Source: DATMER01 sp035536935
GTDB taxonomy: Bacteria; Acidobacteriota; Thermoanaerobaculia; Multivoradales; UBA5704
NCBI GenBank assembly: GCA_035536935.1
Contig: DATLNC010000143.1
Location: 1-64,000 of the forward strand
Direction: 5' to 3'
Length of the DNA stretch: 64,000 nt
The position numbers and the translations under genes were made by a program. Under the pieces are notes generated by a model. It was given only the letters and a program-made list of their open reading frames with translations. It was not told the origin of the DNA and did no database searches. Shown one piece after another: positions 40,862-49,795 of the stretch; within the stretch, counting starts at the first letter, position 1, and each line of letters starts with the position of its first letter.

Positions 40862-41755
40862 TCAAACCTCCCGCGAAGCGAGCTTCTGGGCCGACTGAAT
40901 CAACTCTTCGGCCTTTGCGGCGCTCACGGCTTCGCGGCCCTTGGCCTCGGCCGATTTCGGCCGGCTGGCGGCGGCGGCGGCGACGGTGGCGGAGGAGCTG
41001 GCCGCGAGGTCCGCCAAGCCACGGAACCCGGCTTCGGACAGGACCCGGGCCACGGGAGGGGTGAGCCCGGGGACCGACAACAGCTCCGCCTGCGCGAGGC
41101 AGAGGCCCAGCCGCTCGCGCTCCTCCCCGAGCAGGCGCCGGAGCTCGACCCGGCTGCGCACGCGCGTCCCGGCCGACAGGAAGTCCTGGACGGAGAAGAT
41201 CTGATTTTCGTGCAGCACGCGCCGCGCCTCCTGGGTCAGGCCTTCGATTGAATCCAGGCCGAGGGTCGAGAGCGGGACGCAGGCGGGCGGCGGCCCGTCC
41301 GAGCTTGGCTTCGGCAGCGGCACGAGGTCGAGCGTCAGACGGCTGAGCGCCTCGTTTTCCCCCGGCCGGGCGAAGCGGTATCCGATCTGGCCGAGCGCAT
41401 TGACGTCGACCCGCACCTGGGCCTCCAGGCGGAACTCCTTGACGGCGAAGTTGCTGACCGGGTTGTCGAGCGACGAGAGCCGGCCCTGCAGCGAGTCGAC
41501 CGCTCCCTGAAGGGCGGAGGCAAGGTCGTCCGGCGAGCTCGGCGGCCGCTCGGTCGTCTCGAGCTTTTTCTTGAGCTGGAGGTTCTCCTCCGTGAGCCGC
41601 ACCACCTCCCGCCGCAGCGCCGCCAGCTCCTCGCTTCCCGTCCCGGGCTCCGGCAGCAGCTCTCCATCCTTGCCCAGGGGCACGAAGATGCCGGGCCGCC
41701 CTTCGTGGACGATGAAGAAGTCCTGGAGATGCAGGTCCTTCGACAGTTCAGTCAT
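40862..41755 (-). CDS. Protein with coiled coil and helix-hairpin-helix-like C-terminus
   Basis: A 297-residue soluble protein. The N-terminus has LQDFFIVHEGRPGIFVPLG, then a short coiled coil (about 45-70), then a beta domain with FAVKEFRLEAQVRVDVNALG and LTLDLVPLP, then two helix-hairpin-helix-like repeats in the C-terminal half (IEGLTQEARRVLHENQIFSVQDFL and VPGLTPPVARVLSEAGFRGL), as in DUF4332-type domains. The start at 41755 is chosen because it follows the stop of the upstream remnant by 10 bases; a longer start at 41809 would overlap that remnant. Its beta segment resembles the two broken genes next to it. Confidence 0.7.
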   Translation of the reverse strand: MTELSKDLHLQDFFIVHEGRPGIFVPLGKDGELLPEPGTGSEELAALRREVVRLTEENLQLKKKLETTERPPSSPDDLASALQGAVDSLQGRLSSLDNPVSNFAVKEFRLEAQVRVDVNALGQIGYRFARPGENEALSRLTLDLVPLPKPSSDGPPPACVPLSTLGLDSIEGLTQEARRVLHENQIFSVQDFLSAGTRVRSRVELRRLLGEERERLGLCLAQAELLSVPGLTPPVARVLSEAGFRGLADLAASSSATVAAAAASRPKSAEAKGREAVSAAKAEELIQSAQKLASREV

Positions 41756-41765
41756 CCCGCCGGAT

Positions 41766-41945
41766 CTAGCCACCGGTGCCCTCCGAATCTGTCGTGCCCT
41801 CCTTGGCATGGCGCACGGGGAGCGACCGGGGGGTCAGCACCAGGCGTACCCGCAGGCCGCTCGACGCCTGATAGCCGTAGAGGCCGACGCTGCCCGGATC
41901 GAGGGTCCGGCAGAGCAGCCGCGAGCCGGCGACGCTCGCCGACAT
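41766..41945 (-). pseudogene. C-terminal remnant of a DUF2589-like gene
   Basis: The minus frame reads NTFTNVALEIEMSASVAG to a stop at 41766-41768, like the C-terminal beta part of the upstream-neighbour gene family. The frame is cut by a stop about 50 bases upstream of this segment, so no full N-terminus exists. The only internal start is an ATG at 41945, giving 59 residues. Next to it, head to head, lies a similar plus-strand fragment, so a rearrangement joined two broken members. Confidence 0.6.
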
Positions 41946-41983
41946 CTCGATTTCGAGCGCGACGTTGGTGAACGTGTTAGTGG

Positions 41984-42182
41984 TCCGACGTGGCGCTCTC
42001 GATGGATTTCAGCGTCGGCGCCATGGATGCCACCAGCGGCCTGGTCTTCAACAAGACCCAATGGAGCAACAACGTCAGCGGCAGCGTTTTCTGGGGCTTC
42101 GGCGGCTGGTTCCATCAGGGCGACAGCCACATCGACAATTCGCTGACGGTCGGAACCTCGCAACAGCAGTCGGGAGACAATC
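41984..42182 (+). pseudogene. Head-to-head DUF2589-like gene fragment
   Basis: The plus frame reads DVALSMDFSVGAMD then TQWSNNVSGSVFWGFGGWFH and HIDNSLTV, which is a plausible beta-rich protein with a Ser/Thr-rich end. The start of the matching minus-strand fragment has the same VAL-E/S-IEM/MDF pattern, so the two look like homologous halves joined at about 41,980. No ribosome site or N-terminus is present. The frame runs on past the next start without a stop, so it is probably untranslated. Confidence 0.55.
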
Positions 42183-42257
42183 ATGGCTATCGGCGATCTC
42201 AAGGATGCCAACGTCACCGGCGAGCCCGTGTTAAGGTGGTGCCATGGCTACCAATGA
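42183..42257 (+). pseudogene. Truncated start of a third small gene, overlapping the kinase start
   Basis: A good GGGAGA site precedes ATG at 42183, which opens the frame MAIGDLKDANVTGEPV and then stops after 24 codons at 42257. This looks like the true 5' end of a gene whose rest was lost when the kinase gene was joined. It could still act as a leader for the kinase ATG at 42244, which lies inside it. Confidence 0.5.
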
Positions 42258-43338
42258 AGCCTCCGCAGAGCGCGACCAGACGGACGAGAGCCTGCGCACC
42301 GAACGGCAAAAGACCGATCGGGCGCTGGCCGAGAGGCACGTGGCCGAAGAGGAGGATTTGGACCTGGTGCTCGCCCGTGCCCGGGAGAGCGCGGACGCCG
42401 TCCTCACCGAGGCGCGCGCCAAGGCGGATCAGCGGCTGAATGCGCCTTTGTCACAGACCGAGGCGACGAGCACCCTCGCCGAGGAGCGAGTGCTGGAGGA
42501 CGAAGCCCTGCAGGAAGAGCGGGCCTCCGCGGATGAAATCCTCCGCCGCGAACGCTACGAGAATGCCCGTGTCCTGTCGCGGCTGCTGCCGCTGGAGCGA
42601 GAGAAGACCGACCGATTCCTGCTGACGGAACGCGCCCGCTCCGATGACGCGCTCGCGAACCGGGACAACTTCCTCGGCCTCGTCAGCCACGACCTGCGCA
42701 ATCTGCTCAGCGGAATCGTCTTGAACGCGGAGCTGCTCGCGGCGAGGGCCCCCGAAAACGAGGACGGGAGGCAGACCCTCGCCGCGACGGCGCGCATTCA
42801 ACGCTACGCCGCCCGCATGAACCGGCTCATCGGAGACCTGGTCGACGTCGCCAGCATCGACGCCGGCAAGCTCGCCCTGACGCCGGCTCCCGGCGATGCG
42901 ACTGCGCTGATCGCCGAGGCGATAGAGACGTTCCAAGCCGCCGCGTCAGCCAAGAGCATCTCCCTGCAGTCGGAGATGGTCGAATGCCCTCTCATGGCAG
43001 AGTTCGATCACGACCGCATGCTTCAGGTGCTGGCCAATGTCATCACGAATGCAATCAAGTTCACCCCTGAAGGCGGCAGCATCCGGATTCGTTGCGGATG
43101 CGCCGGAGAGGAGCTTCGCTTCTCCATCAGTGACACCGGATCGGGTATCCCTTCCAACATGCTGGAGGCCATCTTCGAGCGCTTCTGGCAGGTGGGGAAG
43201 GATGATCGGAGAGGCGTGGGCCTCGGCCTCTTCATCTCCAGGTGCATCGTCGAAGCCCATGGCGGAAAGATCTGGGCGGAGAGCAAGCTCGGCGAGGGCA
43301 GCAGGATCTCCTTCACGCTCCCCGCTGCCCCGCGATAG
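42244..43338 (+). CDS. Soluble sensor histidine kinase with coiled-coil N-terminus
   Basis: A 364-residue kinase without membrane helices. Residues 1-135 are extremely charged and repetitive (ATNEASAERDQTDESLRTER and on), probably a long coiled coil acting as the sensory or dimer part. The HisKA H-box is LVSHDLRN with His149. The ATPase has N-box NVITNAIKF, G1 DTGSGIP, F-box FERFWQ and G2 GVGLGLFI. No response regulator is adjacent, so it is an orphan. The ATG at 42244 lies in the end of a truncated small frame. Confidence 0.93.
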   Translation: MATNEASAERDQTDESLRTERQKTDRALAERHVAEEEDLDLVLARARESADAVLTEARAKADQRLNAPLSQTEATSTLAEERVLEDEALQEERASADEILRRERYENARVLSRLLPLEREKTDRFLLTERARSDDALANRDNFLGLVSHDLRNLLSGIVLNAELLAARAPENEDGRQTLAATARIQRYAARMNRLIGDLVDVASIDAGKLALTPAPGDATALIAEAIETFQAAASAKSISLQSEMVECPLMAEFDHDRMLQVLANVITNAIKFTPEGGSIRIRCGCAGEELRFSISDTGSGIPSNMLEAIFERFWQVGKDDRRGVGLGLFISRCIVEAHGGKIWAESKLGEGSRISFTLPAAPR

Positions 43339-43344
43339 CCTTTA

Positions 43345-44091
43345 CTAGTCGTCGTCATCATGACCGTGGTGCAGGTCGAAATCCTCCAGCAGGGCGTCGT
43401 TGTCCTGCACCAGGCCGATTCCCGGGCAGTACCTCTTCAGGCTTTCGTGCCCCGGCTCCAGGGGAGAGGTCTCGATCACTTCGACGCAGTTGTGGAAGGT
43501 GCCGGCAGGGGTCGTGACCGTCAGGCCCATGGCGGTGTGCTCGCCGCGGTCCATGGCCCCGGGGGCCCTCTCCTGGAAGTAGCGCGCGCCGAGCATGTAG
43601 CTGCCCGGCATGATGACGCCGGGCTGGGCCCCGGCGATCCCGGCCAGCCAGGCGCCCTCGTGGCTCACGATCTCGTCGTCCTCGTAGATATCGACCGCCT
43701 CGCCGAAGTAGAAGATGTCGCCGGTCTGATCGCAGCGGGCGAAGTAGTTCCGGGAGACTTCGACCAGCTCGTCGTCCACCCACTCGCGCTCCTCCACCAC
43801 CCGCGTCTTGACGCGCAGCGCCTTGCCCTTGTCGGTCGTGAAGGTGATGGTGCGCTTCTGCTTGAGCACGGTGATCTGGACGACGACCTCCTCCCCGTCG
43901 TCCTCGCCTGACAGCACGAGCTGGTCGCCCGGCACGAGGCTGAAGTAGGCGTTGCGCCCGTCGGCTTCGAGCTCGCAGTCCTCGATCCGGAAGTCGGTGG
44001 TGAAGGGCGGCTCCTGGCCTCGGGCCGGGGCGGAAGTCAGAGAGGCGCACAGGGCCGCGGCAAAGATGGCTGTTCCGATTGTTCTCTTCAT
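43345..44091 (-). CDS. Secreted acidic protein of unknown function
   Basis: A 248-residue protein with a signal peptide (to about residue 25). The mature part is acidic, with two pairs of Cys and a C-terminus ending HHGHDDDD that could bind metal. The ATG at 44091 has AGGAGG upstream. It is divergent from the TonB receptor gene, with only 17 bases between the start codons, so the two promoters must overlap the leaders. No family recognised. Confidence 0.7.
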   Translation of the reverse strand: MKRTIGTAIFAAALCASLTSAPARGQEPPFTTDFRIEDCELEADGRNAYFSLVPGDQLVLSGEDDGEEVVVQITVLKQKRTITFTTDKGKALRVKTRVVEEREWVDDELVEVSRNYFARCDQTGDIFYFGEAVDIYEDDEIVSHEGAWLAGIAGAQPGVIMPGSYMLGARYFQERAPGAMDRGEHTAMGLTVTTPAGTFHNCVEVIETSPLEPGHESLKRYCPGIGLVQDNDALLEDFDLHHGHDDDD

Positions 44092-44108
44092 CTCGTATCC
44101 TCCTTCTG

Positions 44109-46406
44109 ATGTCTACGATGCGCGAGGCAGGGAAATCCTTCGCCGGAGCGTTGCTTCTGGTCCTGGCGCTCGCCGGGACGGCGTATGCATCGTGGCTCGG
44201 CCGCCCTCTGGACGGCGTGCTGCGCGAGCTGCAGTCGCGAGGGCTCAGGATCGTCTTCACCAGCCAGCTCGTGCGGCCGGAGATGGAGGTTGAGGCCGAG
44301 CCTGTCTCCGGCGACCCGCGGCGCATCCTCGACGAAATCCTTGCCCCGCATGGCCTGAAGGCCGAGGAGAGCGTGGGCGGCACGCTCGTGATCGTGCGCG
44401 CGCCAAAACAGCTCTCCCCCTCGACGGACGAGCCCGAGCCGCTTCCCATGCCTTACATCCACGACGAGATCGTGGTGCGCTCGAGCGAGCTGTCGCTGCT
44501 CGACGAGCAGCCGGTGGCGCCTTTGTCCCTCTCGCGCGGCGACATCGAAACCCTGCCCCACCTGGCGGGGGACCTGTTCCGCGCCCTTTCGCTCCTGCCC
44601 GGAGCAGCCGCCAACGACATCACCGCTCAGTTCCAGATTCATGGCGGGCGGCGCGACGAGGTCCTGATCCTCCTCGACGGGCAGGAGCTGTACGAGGCGT
44701 ACCACCTCCAGGAATTCGACCGGGCGATCAGCGTCGTCGAAGCCGGCTCGCTGAGCGGCGCCAGCCTCTCGACCGGCGCCTTCCCGGCCAGCCATGGCGA
44801 CCGCATGAGCGGCGTCCTCGACATGACCACCGACGTGCCTGCAGGTCCTCGCCAGACACGCTTGAGCCTGAGCCTCATCACGGCTCTCGCCGCGAGCGGC
44901 GGCTCCTTCGATGGGGACCGCGGGTCGTGGCTGGCTTCCGCGCGCCGCGGCTCCATCGACCTGGCGAGCCGGTTCCTGGGGCACGAGGACCCCGCCTTCT
45001 GGGACCTCTTCGGCAAGGTCGGCTATCGCTTCGGCGACCGCAACAGCCTCCGCGCCCACCTCCTTCACGCCGGCGATGCAATGAATTTCGAGGACGCCGT
45101 GGGCGGCGAACAGAAACGTTTCAATACCGACTACGACACGTCATACCTGTGGCTGACGCATCAGGCCGCGCTCGGCGACCGGCTGCTGGTCGAGACCACC
45201 GCCTCCGCGACCGAGCTCAGCCGCGACCGCCTCGGTGCCGAGGACGAGGAGGAGCAGAGCTTCGAGATCGTCGACCGCCGGGACATGGACGTCCTGTCGC
45301 TGGGCCAGTCCTGGAACATCCAGGCGACGGAGCACACGCTCAAGGGAGGATTCGAGGCGCGGCGCTACGAGGCGATGTACGACTACTTCAGCCGCCTCGA
45401 TCCCGACTTCGCGCTGTTCCCCGATCTGGGCGAGCCCCGCGCCGGCCTGACCCGCTTCAGGAAAAGCTTCAGCGGCGACCACCTCGGCGCCTATGTGACC
45501 GATCAGTTTTCACCGCGCGAGCCGTTGACGGTCGAGCTGGGCCTGCGCTACGACCGCCACACGCTCACCGGGGACACCCTGGCCAGCCCGCGGGTCAGCC
45601 TCGCATGGCGCCTGGGAGACAACGGCGTCGTGCGCGCCTCGTGGGGGCACTTCCACCAGAGCCAGCGCCCGTACGAGCTGCAGGTGGAGGACGGCGAGAC
45701 CCGCTTCTCTCCGGCCGAGCGCTCCGAGCATCGGGTGCTCGGTTATGAGCGTGTGATCGGCCAAGGCTTCCTGCGCGCCCTGCGCGTCGAGGCCTACCAG
45801 CGGGAGATCCGCGACCCCAGGCCGCGCCATGAAAACATTTTCGAGCCGGTCAACCCCTTTCCCGAAGCCGAGGCCGACCGGTTCCGCATCTCTCCCGAGA
45901 GCAGCCGCGCCGAAGGGATCGAGCTGATGCTTCGGGGAGCCGTGGGCCCCCGGACCAACTGGTGGGTCAACTACGCCCTGGCCTCGACCGAGGACCAGAT
46001 CCGCGGCGCGGAGATCCGGCGCCAGACGGATCAGCCCCACACGTTCAACCTGTACGCGGACACGCTCCTTGGGAAAAACTGGAGCCTGAGCGCGGCGTGG
46101 CGCTATCACACGGGCTGGCCGACCACCCGGGTGTTCGCGGAAACGGATGAGGACGGAGAGCTGGTTCCCATGCTCGGAAAGCTCAACGGCGAGCGGCTCC
46201 CGAGCTACCACCGGCTCGATCTGCGGGCGAGCCGCGACTGGCAGCTCCGCTCCAGCCGGCTCACCTTCTTCGTCGACCTGCAAAACGTTTACAACCGCAA
46301 GAACATCGCCGGCTTCGACCTGGAAGTCGACGAGGATGCGATCGTCGCCCAGCCGGAGACGTGGCCCGGCTTCTTCCCTTCGATCGGGATCAGTTGGGAG
46401 CTTTGA
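44109..46406 (+). CDS. TonB-dependent outer-membrane receptor with N-terminal STN domain
   Basis: A 765-residue receptor. The signal peptide is followed by a STN (secretin/TonB short N-terminal) domain (about 30-95: PLDGVLRELQSRGLRIVFTS and VIVRAP), a plug (EIVVRSSELSLLDEQPV, GGRRDEVLILLDGQE) and a 22-strand barrel ending in the aromatic SIGISWEL. The STN domain marks receptors that signal to a FecR/sigma pair, and such a pair lies just downstream on the opposite strand. The start could also be the ATG at 44118. The transported ligand is unknown. Confidence 0.9.
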   Translation: MSTMREAGKSFAGALLLVLALAGTAYASWLGRPLDGVLRELQSRGLRIVFTSQLVRPEMEVEAEPVSGDPRRILDEILAPHGLKAEESVGGTLVIVRAPKQLSPSTDEPEPLPMPYIHDEIVVRSSELSLLDEQPVAPLSLSRGDIETLPHLAGDLFRALSLLPGAAANDITAQFQIHGGRRDEVLILLDGQELYEAYHLQEFDRAISVVEAGSLSGASLSTGAFPASHGDRMSGVLDMTTDVPAGPRQTRLSLSLITALAASGGSFDGDRGSWLASARRGSIDLASRFLGHEDPAFWDLFGKVGYRFGDRNSLRAHLLHAGDAMNFEDAVGGEQKRFNTDYDTSYLWLTHQAALGDRLLVETTASATELSRDRLGAEDEEEQSFEIVDRRDMDVLSLGQSWNIQATEHTLKGGFEARRYEAMYDYFSRLDPDFALFPDLGEPRAGLTRFRKSFSGDHLGAYVTDQFSPREPLTVELGLRYDRHTLTGDTLASPRVSLAWRLGDNGVVRASWGHFHQSQRPYELQVEDGETRFSPAERSEHRVLGYERVIGQGFLRALRVEAYQREIRDPRPRHENIFEPVNPFPEAEADRFRISPESSRAEGIELMLRGAVGPRTNWWVNYALASTEDQIRGAEIRRQTDQPHTFNLYADTLLGKNWSLSAAWRYHTGWPTTRVFAETDEDGELVPMLGKLNGERLPSYHRLDLRASRDWQLRSSRLTFFVDLQNVYNRKNIAGFDLEVDEDAIVAQPETWPGFFPSIGISWEL

Positions 46407-47271
46407 GGATCAGGACGCCGTCGACGACCCGGTGATCGAGCCCGGCCCCCGGCAGGACGACTTCCAACGCCTGGTCCGGCGCGAGATGGCCGACGTCGCC
46501 GTGCACAACGATCTCGCCCGCGGAGGCCGCCACGCGGGGGTCCTCGTAGCGGACTGTCCAACCGGTCTCCCGGACGACCCGTTTCAGAACCTCTTCGAGC
46601 GTCATCCCCTCGATTGGAACAGGCGGAGCCGCTTTCAGGACCCAGTTCCACGGCGGGCCATAGGAGGCGATATGGCTCCGGGTCACCGAGCCGTCGGCTT
46701 GCAGGGTCAGCTCCGTCCCCGCCTCTACCCGGTGCGATGCAACGCCTACCGCTCCCTCGCGGACCCGGACGCGCACAGCCGATCCGAGCAGCCGGACTTC
46801 GAACTGCGTCCCCAACTCTGTCACCGTCCCGAGTGGAGTATGGACCGCGACCGTACCAGTCCCCTGGGAGTCCAGGTAGACCGCGCCGCGCTCGAGCCGC
46901 ACTTCGGACGCCGAGATCAGGCGAACAAGGCTGCCGGCGTCGAGGCGGAGAGAAGGTCCGCCCTCCAGCCGAACTGCCGCCGGAGCCTCGTGGGCCTCCA
47001 GCTTGGCGCCCGCAATGATCGTTTCTCCTGAGGTCTCGACGCGCGCCACCGGCCCCGAAGACGCCGGCCAAAGCCACCAGCCGAGTCCGATCATGAGGAG
47101 GACCGAGGCCGCGAGCAGCCACAGCCGCCGATCGGGAGAGCGGCGCTGCCGGACGTGCTCCTGCCACTCGGCGCGGAAGGCCGCCTTGATCCTGGCCATG
47201 TCTTCAGGCGGGACCTCTGGACGAGGACCGGCCTCTTCCAGAAGATGCCGCACCTGTTCCTCCTCGCTCAC
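46390..47271 (-). CDS. FecR-type anti-sigma protein with a C-terminal STN domain
   Basis: A 293-residue inner-membrane protein. The cytoplasmic part (1-68) holds the sigma-binding region, one helix (about 70-88) crosses the membrane, and the periplasmic FecR domain has VHTPLGTVTELGTQFEVR. Unusually, the C-terminal 75 residues (MTLEEVLKRVVRETGWTVRY to VLILKAP) form an STN domain like that of the TonB receptor. The start is a GTG at 47271, overlapping the sigma stop (GTGA) and preceded by AAGGAGG. The 3' end overlaps the TonB receptor gene by 17 bases on the opposite strand. Confidence 0.9.
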   Translation of the reverse strand: MSEEEQVRHLLEEAGPRPEVPPEDMARIKAAFRAEWQEHVRQRRSPDRRLWLLAASVLLMIGLGWWLWPASSGPVARVETSGETIIAGAKLEAHEAPAAVRLEGGPSLRLDAGSLVRLISASEVRLERGAVYLDSQGTGTVAVHTPLGTVTELGTQFEVRLLGSAVRVRVREGAVGVASHRVEAGTELTLQADGSVTRSHIASYGPPWNWVLKAAPPVPIEGMTLEEVLKRVVRETGWTVRYEDPRVAASAGEIVVHGDVGHLAPDQALEVVLPGAGLDHRVVDGVLILKAPN

Positions 47272-47888
47272 GGTTCCAACCTCCTTTTCGGTCCGAGCCT
47301 CACCTGCTCGTATCCTTCCCGAAACGCCTGCCGCGACCGGGTGAGCAGCGATTCGGCCGCCTTCGCTCCCACCCGGAGGCGCTCGGCGATCTCCTTGACG
47401 GAAACCCGCTCGACATACTTCCACTCCAGGGCGCGGGCGTAGCGCGGAGGGAGGAGGTCGAGGGCGGCGTGAACGAGCCGGACTTCCTCCTTGCGCGCCA
47501 GGGCTCCCTCCGGCGGGTCCCTGTCGGAGGCGATGTCCTCCTCCAGCTCGACCACTCTCGGCTGCCGCTTCTTCGATCGAAAACCCATCCGGATCTCATT
47601 GCGGCAGCAAGCGCAGAGCCATCCGAGCAGAGGCGCCTCGCCGCGGAAGGTCCCCAGCTTCGCGAGTGCCTTGCACACCGTGGTCTGCACGACCTCGCGG
47701 GCGAGCTCGGTGTCACCACCAAGGCGCGACAAGGCGAAGCGGTAGAGGCCGGGGAAGTACTCGTCCGCGAACTCCTCCATCGCCGCCTCGTCGCCGGCGA
47801 GCATGCGCTCGACCAGGGCCTTCTCTTCGAGCCTCAGGTCAGAATCGGAAACCGATTCCGAGATGCCCGCCGAGGGCAAGATAGTCAT
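47268..47888 (-). CDS. ECF sigma factor
   Basis: A 206-residue sigma factor. Region 2 has DEAAMEEFADEYFPGLYRFALSR and region 4 has LPPRYARALEWKYVERVSVKEIAERL with a helix-turn-helix, then LLTRSRQAFREG. It would direct transcription of a small regulon, probably held by the FecR protein whose gene follows with a 4-base overlap. The start at 47888 lies inside the 3' end of the barrel gene (50-base overlap) with a GGGGG ribosome site. Signals arriving through the TonB receptor are a plausible input. Confidence 0.88.
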   Translation of the reverse strand: MTILPSAGISESVSDSDLRLEEKALVERMLAGDEAAMEEFADEYFPGLYRFALSRLGGDTELAREVVQTTVCKALAKLGTFRGEAPLLGWLCACCRNEIRMGFRSKKRQPRVVELEEDIASDRDPPEGALARKEEVRLVHAALDLLPPRYARALEWKYVERVSVKEIAERLRVGAKAAESLLTRSRQAFREGYEQVRLGPKRRLEP

Positions 47889-48468
47889 CCACGGCCCCCT
47901 TGACGCCGGAAACCCGGTCCGTCAGCTTCCAGTCGGCGAAATGCTGGTCGGCCCGGAGGGCAAACTCGAAGAACCATCGCTCGCCGAGTCTACGGTGAAG
48001 GCCGCCGAGGAGAGAAACGATGGACTCGGAACCCGCATCCGTGCTGATGTCGAACGTGCCTCCGCCGGCCAGGGGACCCGCCGCATCCGGTACGTCGATC
48101 GAGGCGAAGCCGAGCCCCGCTCCCCAGAACCAGTCCAGGCGGCCTCCCGGGCGCGGGTAGGTGCGCTCGATCCAGGCACTGAGGACCGTGGCCTCCGCCA
48201 GCACGTCCACGGGATCGACGCCAGGGTCCTGGCGCAGACCCACGAAGAGCGCCGGCTCCTCGAAGTCGTACTCCGTCTGATCGACCGCGAAGCCGAGCGA
48301 CCATCTATCGCTCATCCGCCAGTGCCCGAACACCCCGTAACCGGGGATGTCGTTGGCCGGCTCGCCGTCGGAAGCCGTAATGATCCCCCTTACGCCGAGG
48401 TCGTGAGCCAAGACCGGGGATTGGAGGAAAACCAGGACCACCGCTCCGGCAAGACAGATCGTTCTCAT
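47839..48468 (-). CDS. Outer-membrane beta-barrel protein
   Basis: A 209-residue exported protein. The signal peptide ends near VLAHD. The mature part alternates aromatic and hydrophobic strands (WSLGFAVDQTEYDF, LDWFWGAGLGFASIDV, WFFEFALRADQHFADW) and ends in the outer-membrane signature LGIGFRF. It is an OmpW/OprF-like small barrel; exact family unknown. The start at 48468 has AGGAGA. Its end overlaps the sigma gene, so it may be controlled by the same sigma. Confidence 0.75.
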   Translation of the reverse strand: MRTICLAGAVVLVFLQSPVLAHDLGVRGIITASDGEPANDIPGYGVFGHWRMSDRWSLGFAVDQTEYDFEEPALFVGLRQDPGVDPVDVLAEATVLSAWIERTYPRPGGRLDWFWGAGLGFASIDVPDAAGPLAGGGTFDISTDAGSESIVSLLGGLHRRLGERWFFEFALRADQHFADWKLTDRVSGVKGAVDDYLALGGHLGIGFRF

Positions 48469-48564
48469 CTCGTCTCCTTTCTCGCCTTCCTGAGCGGATA
48501 GATGCCTGCCTCGCGGAAATCCTTCGCAGTATTGCCTTCGGAGGCTGATACCATCGCCGGACCC

Positions 48565-49344
48565 ATGCTGCGCACCGTCTTCGCCACCCGCTACGTCACT
48601 CCCCTCCGCGAATGCGGCTCCCTGCCCGCCATCGTGGAGGCGGATGACCTGGGCCTCTACGTGCTCAAGTTCCGGGGCGCGGGGCAAGGCGCCCGCGCCT
48701 TGGTCTCCGAGCTGATTGCCGGCGAGATCGGCCGGGAGCTGGGGCTGAAGGTGCCGGAGTTGGTGCTGGTGGAGGTGGACTCGGCGCTCGGGCGCAACGA
48801 GCCCGACTGGGAGATCCGCGATCTGCTCAAGGGCAGCGTGGGGCTGAACCTGGCGCTCGACTATCTCCCGGGCTCCGTCATGTTCGACCCCGCCGCCAAG
48901 GATGTGGTGGACGCCGACCTGGCCTCGCAGGCCGTCTGGTTCGATGCCTTTGTCACCAATGTCGACCGGACCCCGCGCAACCCGAACCTTCTGTACTGGC
49001 ACAGGACGCTCTACTTCATCGATCACGGCGCGGCGCTCTATTTCCATCACAACTGGCAGAACGTGGAGCAGGCGGCGCGGAGCCCGTTCGCCGCGATCCG
49101 CGATCACGTGCTGCTGCCCTGGGCGGACCGCATCCGGGAGGCCGACGCCCTGCTGCGTCCGCGGCTCACGGAGGCGGTGTTCGAGCGCGTGCTCGCGATG
49201 GTCCCGGACGATTGGCTGCTGCCCGAGCCTGGGATCTCGACTCCATCCGAAAAGCGGGCGGCCTACGTGACCTGGCTGATGCAGAGGCTCGAAGCCGCTC
49301 CCCTTTTCCTCGAGGAGGCCGTGCGTGCCCGCGCCCAGCTTTGA
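48565..49344 (+). CDS. HipA-like kinase (HipA_2 type)
   Basis: A 259-residue protein kinase-like enzyme with the short HipA-type fold. The P-loop-like VLKFRGAGQGARALVSE is near the N-terminus. The catalytic loop is TNVDRTPRNPNLLYW and the metal-binding DFG-equivalent is FIDHGAALYF. Most HipA-like kinases phosphorylate translation factors; this branch lacks the HipB partner and is paired with a DUF3037 gene that overlaps its end by 20 bases. Its role is not known. Confidence 0.85.
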   Translation: MLRTVFATRYVTPLRECGSLPAIVEADDLGLYVLKFRGAGQGARALVSELIAGEIGRELGLKVPELVLVEVDSALGRNEPDWEIRDLLKGSVGLNLALDYLPGSVMFDPAAKDVVDADLASQAVWFDAFVTNVDRTPRNPNLLYWHRTLYFIDHGAALYFHHNWQNVEQAARSPFAAIRDHVLLPWADRIREADALLRPRLTEAVFERVLAMVPDDWLLPEPGISTPSEKRAAYVTWLMQRLEAAPLFLEEAVRARAQL

Positions 49345-49753
49345 CTATGCCGTGATCCGGGTGGTGCCTCGGGTGGACCGCGAGGAGTTCCTCAACGCCG
49401 GGGTCATCCTCTTCTGCCTTCAGAAAGATTTTCTCGCGGCGCGCGTCGAAGTGGACGAGGCGCGCCTGCGCGCGCTCTGGCCCGAGGTGGACGTGGATCT
49501 CATCCGGCAGCACCTGGAGACCATCCCGCGCATCTGCGCCGGAGATGCGGACGCCGGCCCTATCGCCAGGCTCTCGATCCGGGAGCGCTTCCACTGGCTC
49601 GTGTCCCCGCGGAGCACGATGATCCAGGTCTCACCCGTCCACACCGGTCTGTGCGAGCACCCCGAGCGCGCCCTCGACGATCTCTTCCAGCGGATGGTTC
49701 AGTTGGCGGGACCTCTGGCGGGAAAGACCGCCCCTTCGCGTATCCCTTCATGA
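49325..49753 (+). CDS. DUF3037 protein, partner of the HipA-like kinase
   Basis: A 142-residue protein with the DUF3037 pattern: YAVIRVVPRVDREEFLNAGVILFC at the N-terminus and LSIRERFHWLVSPRSTMIQVSPVHTG in the middle. It starts with GTG inside the end of the HipA gene, so translation is coupled. HipA_2 and DUF3037 genes often stay together, but the biochemical role is unknown; it may be the substrate or regulator of the kinase (inference). Confidence 0.85.
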   Translation: MPAPSFDYAVIRVVPRVDREEFLNAGVILFCLQKDFLAARVEVDEARLRALWPEVDVDLIRQHLETIPRICAGDADAGPIARLSIRERFHWLVSPRSTMIQVSPVHTGLCEHPERALDDLFQRMVQLAGPLAGKTAPSRIPS

Positions 49754-49795
49754 CGAACGTTGTACAAACCTTTACGTCAAGAAAGGACGCGAGTC

